DNA of 6,396 bases. Source: an uncultured Lachnospiraceae bacterium (GTDB taxonomy: Bacteria > Bacillota > Clostridia > Lachnospirales > Lachnospiraceae). The stretch's first letter is position 1. Each line of letters begins with the position of its first letter. Positions 1 through 4,781 of this stretch are shown one piece after another. Below the pieces are notes generated by a model, which was given only the letters and a program-made list of their open reading frames with translations, was not told the DNA's origin and made no database searches. The position numbers and the translations under genes are program-made. The stretch is taken from positions 1 to 6,396 of the forward strand of contig CAJUSQ010000147.1 of NCBI GenBank assembly GCA_910588885.1, in the 5' to 3' direction.

Positions 1-330
1 GGCTCCTTTATCGGCTCGTTGGATTTCAACATTTATTTTAGCACCGGTACTGTCGGTAGCAAGAATATCGAATCTTACTGAACGATTCAACAAATTTTCA
101 ACAAATACCTGTGTACGAACGTCCAGCACTTTTAACTCCGGCTTTTCCAGTACAATCTGCAATACCAGTTCTATGCTTGCCGTATCCTCCTCAAAACACT
201 TTGTAAGGAAATCATCATCAAGCAGGCGAAAGCCCCTTAGCCGCTGTAAATCTTCCTGATGTTTCTGGTCTATCTGTTCTGTCACTGTCAATCTTCCCAC
301 CTGCTTTCCCTTTCGTTTTCGTATTTCCAT
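1..330 (-). CDS. Rpn family / PD-(D/E)XK nuclease-type putative transposase, N-terminal part (partial)
   Basis: This leftward gene runs off the window edge; 110 codons are visible, reading in frame to base 1. The protein begins MEIRKRKGKQ, then carries the family's conserved opening RLRGFRLLDDDFL (residues 30-42), FVENLLNRSVRFDILATD (76-93) and INVEIQR (99-105). D88, E102 and Q104 fit the D...(D/E)-x-(K/Q) catalytic pattern of PD-(D/E)XK nucleases of the Rpn/PDDEXK_2 group. These are DNA endonucleases reported to promote RecA-independent recombination, often annotated as putative transposases. Family members usually run near 300 residues, so about two thirds is missing. The start at 330 follows AGGAGG at 342-347 with an 11-base spacer, slightly long; an ATG at 338 is out of frame and stops after 16 codons. 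The family call is firm; whether this copy is active or belongs to the recombinase element is unknown. Confidence 0.82.
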   Translation of the reverse strand, partial: MEIRKRKGKQVGRLTVTEQIDQKHQEDLQRLRGFRLLDDDFLTKCFEEDTASIELVLQIVLEKPELKVLDVRTQVFVENLLNRSVRFDILATDSTGAKINVEIQRADKGA

Positions 331-358
331 ACTACCATAAACCTCCTGATTTTACAAG

Positions 359-387
359 CCGGGAACCAGCGCATTTCTGAATCCCGG
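359..387. other. Imperfect hairpin in the leader of the Rpn-type gene
   Basis: CCGGGA at 359-364 is complementary to TCCCGG at 382-387. Inside it, CAG (367-369) can pair with CTG (377-379), giving a nested stem with a 2x2 internal loop. It lies between the divergent Rpn-type and recombinase genes, about 12 bases upstream of the Rpn ribosome binding site. On the plus strand a six-T run occurs only about 17 bases after the stem, and on the minus strand there is none, so it does not look like a normal intrinsic terminator. It could be an operator or a leader structure. Confidence 0.3.
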
Positions 388-540
388 TCTTCTGCTGTTA
401 CCGTTTTTTACATCTAAAGTATCTTATTTTTCCACATACGCTTGAATTTTATCACTCATAGTTTTCTCGTTTTCTGTCCATAAAATCAATAAAAACTCTC
501 TTCGGCAGGGAAAGAAAAACTGCTAAAATCAAAGGAACGT

Positions 541-549
541 TGATACAAT
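541..549 (+). promoter_or_regulatory. Possible extended -10 promoter of the serine recombinase
   Basis: TGA followed by TACAAT (544-549) fits an extended -10 element. There is no good -35 box 17 bases upstream. Transcription would start near 556, giving a short leader of about 23 bases holding the ribosome binding site AAAGGGA at 566-572. This is a weak call from sequence match only. Confidence 0.3.
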
Positions 550-578
550 AGATAATATAGAAAAGAAAGGGACCCGAT

Positions 579-2252
579 ATGCAGATCTTTATTTACAGCC
601 GGAAATCCAAATGGACCGGCAGGGGGGAGAGCATTGAAAACCAGGTGCAGATGTGCAGGGAATACATAGAACGCGGTATCCCGGAAGCGGCAAAAGCCGA
701 AATCCGCGTATTTGAAGATGAGGGCTATTCCGGTAAAAATACCAGGCGCCCGGAATTTCAGCGCATGATGCAGGAGCTGAAAAAGGGGGACTGCAAGTAT
801 CTGGTCTGTTACAAGCTGGACCGGATGGGTCGCAGTATTATAGATATTGCCGGCCTGGTGGAGGAGCTCAACCGCTTACAGGTTTCTTTTATCAGTATCA
901 AGGAAAATTTTGATACTTCTACGCCCCTGGGGAAAACCATGCTCTATATTGCAGGAATTTTTGCCCAGATGGAGCGGGAACAGATTGCCGAGCGGGTCAA
1001 GGACAATATGGTGATGCTGGCCCGCAGCGGCAGATGGCTGGGCGGCAATACGCCCCTGGGCTTTTCTTCCCAAAAGGAGGAACGGGTGCAGATGGACGAG
1101 AAGGTGCGAACCTCTTACCGCCTGATTGAGAAGAAAGAGGAATTATTAACGGTACATTTTATTTTTGAAAAATACCTTGAAAAACAGTCGTTGACGAAGG
1201 TGGTGGAATATTTTCAGACCCATGGCATCCGTACAAAGCGCGGGAAAGAATATACGACTACGGCGGTCCGTGCTATTTTGACAAATCCGGTGTATTGCGT
1301 GGGGGATGGGGATGCCTACGATTATTTTGAAAAGCTGGGCTGCCAGCTCTGTTTTGAAAAAGCGGAAGCGGACGGAACGCATGGCCTGATCGCCTACGGA
1401 AAAACTTCTTCTGCCCAATATAAAAATAAGGACAATCCGCCGGAGGAATGGATTCTTGCATTGGGAAAGCACAGAGGAGAGATTTCCGGGGCTGCCTTTC
1501 GGAAGGTGCAGGAGCAGCTTTTGGCCAATCAGCCGAAATCTGCTTCTTTTCATAAGGTGAAAAATGAAATTGCCCTGCTGTCCGGTATTTTGTACTGCAA
1601 GTGCGGGCACGTCATGCGGCCGAAGTATTACAGTGCAAAGCAATTGACAAAAGAAGGAGAACGTAAGTTCTCTTATCTCTGTCCTTACAAAGAACAGACC
1701 CATAAGGAACAATGCAGTGTGGAGAACGTACCGGGCAACGAGTTAGACCGGATGGTATGCCGGGAGCTTTTGGAATATGCGAAGCCGGATTCCGCGGTGA
1801 ATAAGCTGCTGCTGGAAAAAAAGAGTGAAATCCGAAAGGAACGGGAAATCATCGGAGAAGAAGATGAGCTGCTGCATCAGGCTGTGGAAGAAAAAGAAAA
1901 CAGCCTAAGAAGCCTGCTTGTGAGTATTCAAAAGCCCGGACGGAGCCCGGAATTTATCAAGCAGGTGGAGGAAGAGGTTACGCGGTTAAGCCGGGAATGC
2001 AGGGAGTTAAGGCAGAAAGAAATCCAGTGGGAGAAAGAGAAGGAAGCACAGCAAAAGGGGAAAGAACATATATTCGAACATATAAAAAATCCCGGGACAT
2101 TCCTACTGGATGAGCTGGATACGTTTGCAAAGGTATTTCGGAATATGGAAGTGTCAAAGAAACGGGAGTATCTGAAAATGCTGCTGGAAAAAGTCGTTTG
2201 GGACGGAGAGACAGCCCATATTTTTCTTCATGGCAGCGATCCGAAGGAGTGA
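579..2252 (+). CDS. Large serine recombinase (site-specific integrase)
   Basis: This enzyme catalyses integration and excision of a mobile element between attP and attB through a serine-DNA intermediate. The resolvase catalytic domain spans about residues 2-150: YSRKS carries nucleophile S7, KLDRMGRS (79-86) contains conserved arginines R82 and R85, and MEREQIAER (131-139) leads into the long helix. A Recombinase domain follows (about 155-315). A zinc ribbon comes next, with C340, C342, C368 and C379 as likely ligands. A charged coiled coil (about 405-495) and a short C-terminal domain complete it. At 557 residues it is full length for the family, with no visible lesion. The start follows AAAGGGA at a 6-base spacing. 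It sits about 80 bases from a junction inside an ABC ATPase gene, probably its own attachment site. Whether it can also excise depends on a directionality factor not seen here. Confidence 0.95.
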   Translation: MQIFIYSRKSKWTGRGESIENQVQMCREYIERGIPEAAKAEIRVFEDEGYSGKNTRRPEFQRMMQELKKGDCKYLVCYKLDRMGRSIIDIAGLVEELNRLQVSFISIKENFDTSTPLGKTMLYIAGIFAQMEREQIAERVKDNMVMLARSGRWLGGNTPLGFSSQKEERVQMDEKVRTSYRLIEKKEELLTVHFIFEKYLEKQSLTKVVEYFQTHGIRTKRGKEYTTTAVRAILTNPVYCVGDGDAYDYFEKLGCQLCFEKAEADGTHGLIAYGKTSSAQYKNKDNPPEEWILALGKHRGEISGAAFRKVQEQLLANQPKSASFHKVKNEIALLSGILYCKCGHVMRPKYYSAKQLTKEGERKFSYLCPYKEQTHKEQCSVENVPGNELDRMVCRELLEYAKPDSAVNKLLLEKKSEIRKEREIIGEEDELLHQAVEEKENSLRSLLVSIQKPGRSPEFIKQVEEEVTRLSRECRELRQKEIQWEKEKEAQQKGKEHIFEHIKNPGTFLLDELDTFAKVFRNMEVSKKREYLKMLLEKVVWDGETAHIFLHGSDPKE

Positions 2253-2254
2253 GC

Positions 2255-2288
2255 GGGAACGGAGGCTGCTGAAAACCCTTGCGTTCCC
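2255..2288. repeat. 7-bp inverted repeat just after the recombinase gene
   Basis: GGGAACG (2255-2261) and CGTTCCC (2282-2288) are perfectly complementary around a 20-base loop, starting three bases after the recombinase stop codon. No T-run follows, so it is a poor intrinsic terminator. It lies in the element-end segment and may be part of the attachment region or a weak transcript end. Confidence 0.3.
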
Positions 2289-2293
2289 TCATA

Positions 2294-2331
2294 TCCGCTG
2301 CAGCCCCGTTGTTTCCGTTGCAGCCCCATTG
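2294..2331. repeat. Two 18-bp direct repeats spaced 20 bp apart at the element end
   Basis: The copies at 2294-2311 and 2314-2331 match at 16 of 18 positions and share TCCG-y-TGCAGCCCC-r-TTG. A related, inverted 10-base copy (8 of 10 matches) lies at 2262-2271. The second direct copy ends only about 4 bases from the break in the ABC ATPase gene. Attachment sites of large serine recombinases carry short motifs bound by the recombinase and zinc-ribbon domains, so these may be recombinase binding sites in the element half of the attachment site. That role is inferred from position only. Confidence 0.4.
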
Positions 2332-2360
2332 CATTGCCGCACCCGCTGGGCCCTACAATC
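2310..2360. other. Probable attachment-site junction (element/chromosome boundary)
   Basis: Read on the minus strand, the ABC ATPase coding sequence is normal through GPSGCG, whose last codon is 2336-2338. The next codon is AAT where the Walker A motif needs a lysine codon (AAA or AAG). After it the frame reads NAMGLQRKQR, which has no resemblance to the family. Homology to ABC ATPases therefore stops at about 2334-2336, so the crossover should lie within or just before those bases. The boundary is inferred from the protein motif; the exact core dinucleotide cannot be fixed without the other end. Confidence 0.5.
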
Positions 2361-2473
2361 GCAACAAATTCACCCTTATAGACCGTAAAATTTATATTTG
2401 TCAAGGCGGGCGTTTCTCCCTTCACGGTGTGATAGGAGTAGCCCACCGATTTTAACTCCAGGAGTTTTTCCAT
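2336..2473 (-). pseudogene. 5' fragment of an ABC transporter ATPase (NitT/TauT type), cut in the Walker A motif
   Basis: The first 46 codons are intact: MEKLLELKSVGYSY, the GETPALTNINFTV strand region, then KGEFVAIVGPSGCG. This is the standard N-terminus of ATP-binding subunits for nitrate, sulfonate or taurine-like importers (SsuB/TauB group), which normally run about 250 residues. The Walker A lysine and following Ser/Thr are lost. The frame continues through foreign sequence to a stop at 2228-2230, giving an 81-residue chimera that overlaps the convergent recombinase 3' end by 25 bases and cannot bind ATP. The start follows GGAGG with 6 bases between. A possible promoter lies upstream. 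The substrate of the former transporter cannot be told; its permease and binding-protein genes would be expected beyond the element to the left. If the element excises precisely, the gene could be restored. Confidence 0.8.
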
Positions 2474-2500
2474 GTGATTCCTCCGAATTTGTTTTGTATT

Positions 2501-2529
2501 ATAATATGTGGCTTTTGCGGGCGTGTGCA
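2501..2529 (-). promoter_or_regulatory. Possible promoter of the broken ABC ATPase gene
   Basis: On the minus strand TGCACA (2524-2529) and TATTAT (2501-2506) are separated by 17 bases, matching 4 of 6 and 5 of 6 consensus positions. It lies in the 84-base gap between the acyltransferase stop and the ATPase start, so the ATPase may have had its own promoter. The -10 region is itself a 10-base palindrome (2497-2506). Confidence 0.35.
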
Positions 2530-2557
2530 GAAAGTAAATGCTCCGGGGCAGATTCTT

Positions 2558-3745
2558 TTACGGCTTCCTGGAGGAAGCGGGCGGAGTGGAAAGCGGGGGA
2601 TGATCCGTTGCGGAAAGCACCGGAAACGTAATATGCCGTTCCAAAAACCGGTATAAGGGAGAGGTAATCCTTTCATAAAGAAAGTATACGACCCATGAAA
2701 TCAGATAAATTCCGATGCAGGAGCCTGCAATATGCAGCAGGAGAATGAGGGGGTTTCTTACTACAAAATGTTCGATCTGCAAAAGGGGGATCAGGATACC
2801 GTGAAATAAAAATACACTGAAGCTTCCTTTTGCCAAAGCGTTAATGCACTTGCTTTGAGGGATGTTCCATTGACGGAAAACGGAGAACAACAGTACGGAT
2901 TCTGCAATGACGATCGGATTGCAATATTCCCGGGCGCTCCATTCCGTGGAATACCCCAGTAGATTCCCGATCTGTATCCACAGCATGAGCAGGAATGCGC
3001 AGCCAATAAGCAGGAGCAGCCGAATAGGAACAGACAAAGGCTTGAAACCGTAATGCTTTGCTTTCAAAGGGGCAGGAACTTCCCTTGGGGTGAGGTGAGC
3101 TTCCCGTTTCCGTTCTTCTGACAGCCGCAGATACGCACCGATGAAATACAACAGGATAAAATTTACAATGGTATACCCCCACTGGCTTCCGTAGGCGCCG
3201 ACGGGATTTAAGCCGATCCATTCTATGTCGGTCAATTCCTGAAATAAATCTGCGCATGTAGCCCATACGGAGAAAATCAGAAATAGTAAAAGCATCATTT
3301 GAGTAAATTTCCGGAACGACAGCCGATAAATGAGGAGATTCAGGTACGGGGAAATCAGGTAAAGGACAATGTACAAAATGGCAAAGTAATTGGCCGGAAC
3401 GAAGCTCCTTCGGAAATCAATCCAGGAAAAAGCTGCCTGGTGGGACAGAAAAAACTGCAGCAAATAGCAGCCGGCAGAAAAAAGAATTACCTGGATCAAC
3501 AGCTGTAAGGGCTTTAACAGGCTTCTTTTGAAAGAAGTGCACAAAAAATAACCGGAAATCAGTAAGAACAGATTTACGGCGCAGATAAACAGGTTTTCCA
3601 GAAAATGGAGAAGATAGTAATTAAGGCTGCCGGGCAAAACGAACCGGAAGCCGCCTCCCATATCCGCATTATTATAGTGAAGTACAATGACGCCCAGTAT
3701 GGCGAAAATCCTTAAAAGTTCTATATTAGAGCTTCGGTTTGACAT
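2558..3745 (-). CDS. Membrane acyltransferase, family 3 (OafA/YrhL-like)
   Basis: This 395-residue protein is very hydrophobic, with about ten predicted membrane segments. It opens with the signature NIELLRIFAILGVIVLHY (residues 7-24), where H23 is the likely catalytic histidine. Another late family feature is SFSVFLFHGILIPLL, around two thirds to three quarters of the way along. Members transfer acetyl or other acyl groups to extracytoplasmic glycans, for example cell-wall polymers, O-antigen-like sugars or exopolysaccharide. The acceptor cannot be read from the sequence. A charged loop (roughly residues 210-240) and a proline-rich, basic C-terminal tail ending SRKP lie outside the membrane. 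The start is chosen for the GAGGTGA ribosome binding site (3749-3755) and the correctly placed signature. A near-consensus promoter sits about 90 bases upstream. Downstream on the same strand is the interrupted ABC ATPase; no convincing terminator separates them. Confidence 0.9.
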   Translation of the reverse strand: MSNRSSNIELLRIFAILGVIVLHYNNADMGGGFRFVLPGSLNYYLLHFLENLFICAVNLFLLISGYFLCTSFKRSLLKPLQLLIQVILFSAGCYLLQFFLSHQAAFSWIDFRRSFVPANYFAILYIVLYLISPYLNLLIYRLSFRKFTQMMLLLFLIFSVWATCADLFQELTDIEWIGLNPVGAYGSQWGYTIVNFILLYFIGAYLRLSEERKREAHLTPREVPAPLKAKHYGFKPLSVPIRLLLLIGCAFLLMLWIQIGNLLGYSTEWSAREYCNPIVIAESVLLFSVFRQWNIPQSKCINALAKGSFSVFLFHGILIPLLQIEHFVVRNPLILLLHIAGSCIGIYLISWVVYFLYERITSPLYRFLERHITFPVLSATDHPPLSTPPASSRKP

Positions 3746-3766
3746 AAGTCACCTCGTTTTTGTGAT

Positions 3767-3818
3767 TTTCCCCGCGGGCAAATGGCCCTGTGGGCCGGCA
3801 GCGTTTTTTAGGGCCGGC
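3767..3818 (-). promoter_or_regulatory. Structured GC-rich 5' leader of the acyltransferase gene
   Basis: The predicted transcript leader (about 87 bases) contains a 16-base palindrome with one mismatch (3767-3782, centred on CCCGCGGG). It also has GGCCC-TGT-GGGCC (3784-3796) and two direct copies of GGGCCGGC (3792-3799 and 3811-3818), each including the self-complementary GCCGGC. Several of these pairings exclude one another: one leader segment can pair with either of two identical partners. It matches no regulatory RNA class I recognise, and a function is not established. Confidence 0.35.
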
Positions 3819-3838
3819 GGACAGAGAATGATATGGAA

Positions 3839-3867
3839 ATTATAAAGGGGATTTGGGAAAAAGTCAA
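3839..3867 (-). promoter_or_regulatory. Sigma-A type promoter of the acyltransferase gene
   Basis: On the minus strand TTGACT (3862-3867) and TATAAT (3839-3844) are separated by exactly 17 bases, matching 11 of 12 consensus positions. Transcription would start near 3832, giving a leader of about 87 bases before the ATG at 3745. Confidence 0.8.
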
Positions 3868-3898
3868 TCTGCAAATTTCTGGATTTTCGCTTCCCATA

Positions 3899-3924
3899 TT
3901 GGAACAGCAGCGGTGCTGTTCCAA
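3899..3924. repeat. Perfect 11-bp inverted repeat with 4-base loop
   Basis: TTGGAACAGCA (3899-3909), GCGG, then TGCTGTTCCAA (3914-3924) form a perfect 11-bp stem. It lies between two divergent promoters and neither strand has a T-run after it, so it is not an obvious terminator. Part of its right arm, GGTGCT (3912-3917), can instead pair with AGCACC (3934-3939). It could be an operator for a dimeric regulator or a structured RNA element, or a leftover of a small mobile repeat. Confidence 0.6.
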
Positions 3925-3984
3925 AGCGTCCGGAGCACCAATACCCGTTTTAAGAAAAATTATAAAAATTTTATAAAAACTTTC

Positions 3985-4012
3985 TTGTATCTGTAAAAAA
4001 AGCGGGTATAAT
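3985..4012 (+). promoter_or_regulatory. Promoter of the zinc-ribbon gene
   Basis: TTGTAT (3985-3990) and a perfect TATAAT (4007-4012) are separated by 16 bases. Just upstream is an A/T-rich stretch with the palindrome TATAAAA-A-TTTTATA (3961-3975), which could act as an UP element. Transcription would start near 4019, leaving a leader of about 107 bases. Confidence 0.65.
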
Positions 4013-4049
4013 GGTAAGGAAAGGAAGTTTACAGCATTTCGGAGCTAAG

Positions 4050-4139
4050 ATGGAACAGAAACAAAGGCGCCGGGCCGGAGTTGTCCGGACTGCTGCCGAC
4101 AGAGTAAAAGAAAGGGGTTTTCGGAATGGATTTTTTTGA
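4050..4139 (+). CDS. Possible basic upstream ORF (29 residues) in the zinc-ribbon leader
   Basis: An ATG at 4050 follows GGAG (4041-4044) with a 5-base spacer and lies about 30 bases after the predicted transcription start. It encodes 29 residues beginning MEQKQRRRAG and ending RNGFF, with nine Arg/Lys. Its stop at 4137-4139 lies 14 bases inside the zinc-ribbon gene, in another frame, so translation of the two could be coupled or compete. No family is recognised. The zinc-ribbon gene has its own good ribosome binding site, and this may be a chance ORF. Confidence 0.3.
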   Translation: MEQKQRRRAGVVRTAADRVKERGFRNGFF

Positions 4140-4608
4140 CAAGCTGAGCAATACGATTTCAGCAGCCGGGAAGGACGGCTTAAACAAAGCCAAGGAATTA
4201 AAGGATACGGCCAAAATTACGATGGACATTAAGGAGCGGGAAGGTGCGATTCAGAGGCTGTACGGAGAGCTTGGGAAAGCATATTTTCAGGAGCATCGGG
4301 AAGACGAACAGCCGGAGTATATCCAGATTTCCGCGATTAAGACTGCCTTTGCAGAAATCGACCGGCTGAAGGCGGAAAAGGACGAGGTACAAGGGATTCA
4401 CAGATGCCCCTCCTGCGGCAATGCAGTGTCGCAGGAAGCAAAATTTTGTTCGAACTGCGGCGCAAGCTGCAAGATAGAACCGGAGTTTATGGAGGGCGAA
4501 GTGGTAGAAGAAGAGGTCCTTGGGCCCGAAGAGGGCAGCGGGGAACCGGAACCCGCAATGGAACCGGAGGAAAATGCCCCAGAACATACCGATTTCTTCG
4601 ATAAGTAG
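4126..4608 (+). CDS. Helical zinc-ribbon protein of unknown function
   Basis: This 160-residue, probably cytoplasmic protein has three parts. An N-terminal helical, charged region (residues 1-90) begins MDFFDKLSNTISAAGK and contains LYGELGKAYF (45-54). A zinc ribbon follows, with C94, C97, C108 and C111 (CPSCG...CSNCG). An acidic, Glu/Pro-rich tail (118-153) ends TDFFDK. The family is common in gut Clostridia, often annotated only as zinc-ribbon domain protein; its role is not known to me. No signal peptide or membrane segment is visible. The start is supported by AAAGGGG (4111-4117) with 8 bases spacing and by a promoter at 3985-4012. The DFFDK pentapeptide appears at both ends of the protein, and the stop codon lies in a 28-bp tandem duplication. 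A likely terminator follows. Confidence 0.85.
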   Translation: MDFFDKLSNTISAAGKDGLNKAKELKDTAKITMDIKEREGAIQRLYGELGKAYFQEHREDEQPEYIQISAIKTAFAEIDRLKAEKDEVQGIHRCPSCGNAVSQEAKFCSNCGASCKIEPEFMEGEVVEEEVLGPEEGSGEPEPAMEPEENAPEHTDFFDK

Positions 4609-4647
4609 GAGCGCCGGGAATTTCTTCGATAAGTAAGAGCGTCGGGA
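4592..4647 (+). repeat. 28-bp tandem duplication spanning the zinc-ribbon stop codon
   Basis: The unit at 4592-4619 is repeated directly at 4620-4647 with 26 of 28 matches (differences G/A and C/T). Each unit contains TTCTTCGATAAGTA. The first copy encodes the protein's last residues FFDK and the TAG stop. Because 28 is not a multiple of three, the second copy is outside the gene's reading frame. It looks like a slippage or unequal-exchange duplication. Confidence 0.9.
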
Positions 4648-4694
4648 ATAGGGCTTTTGAAGAAGCAAAGGAACGTTGAAACAGGCAGAAGAGA

Positions 4695-4728
4695 GGCAGC
4701 TTTTGGCATGGTCCAGGCTGTCTTTTTT
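4695..4728 (+). terminator. Likely intrinsic terminator after the zinc-ribbon gene
   Basis: GGCAGC (4695-4700) pairs with GCTGTC (4717-4722), with one G-U pair, and inner pairing TT/AG then GG/CC extends the stem. Six T residues follow at 4723-4728. It lies about 90 bases after the zinc-ribbon stop and about 50 bases before the M15 peptidase start. It would therefore separate the two genes, or act as an attenuator if they share a transcript. Confidence 0.6.
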
Positions 4729-4781
4729 GCGGAAGCCGGGAGAGAAGTTTTGGAAAAAAGAAGAAAACAGGGGGGATATGG

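Larger units (their letters stand above)
1..2335. mobile_element. Right-hand portion of an integrated element carrying a large serine recombinase (left end outside window)
   Basis: A complete large serine recombinase lies next to a breakpoint where an ABC transporter ATPase gene is cut inside its Walker A motif. Large serine recombinases are usually encoded beside their own attachment site, and this one ends about 80 bases from the breakpoint. Everything left of about 2335 is therefore inferred to be inserted DNA. The missing 3' part of the ATPase is not seen between 1 and 578, so the left end should lie beyond the window. The Rpn-type nuclease gene at 1-330 would be cargo, or part of a nested element. 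The element type (phage, ICE, IME) cannot be told. An ordinary deletion or rearrangement breakpoint remains possible. Confidence 0.55.
3746..4125. other. 380-base divergent intergenic region
   Basis: This gap separates the leftward acyltransferase and the rightward zinc-ribbon gene. From left to right it holds the acyltransferase leader with GC-rich self-complementary segments (3767-3818), its promoter (3839-3867), a perfect 11-bp inverted repeat (3899-3924), an A/T-rich stretch with a short palindrome (3961-3975), the rightward promoter (3985-4012), and a leader with a possible 29-codon ORF (4050-4139). I see no tRNA or recognisable riboswitch. Confidence 0.7.

Noticed and set aside
289..338. 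Alternative minus-strand ATG at 338 closer to the AGGAGG
   Set aside because: It is in another frame and stops after 16 codons; the conserved Rpn-type sequence is in the frame starting at 330.
424..459. Short minus-strand ORF encoding MSDKIQAYVEK, with an open frame upstream
   Set aside because: Only 11 residues, no clear ribosome binding site, and no recognisable family; could be a decayed gene end but cannot be supported.
1146..1712. 188-codon open frame antisense to the recombinase
   Set aside because: Lies wholly within the recombinase coding region, has no family resemblance, and is a shadow of its codon bias.
2563..2578. GCTTCC-TGGA-GGAAGC hairpin at the end of the acyltransferase gene as a terminator
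   Set aside because: It lies inside the coding region and is followed on the minus strand by an A-rich, not T-rich, stretch.
3901..3922. LexA-like GAAC...GTTC in the 11-bp inverted repeat
   Set aside because: The Gram-positive LexA box needs a 4-base spacer between half sites; here it is 12.
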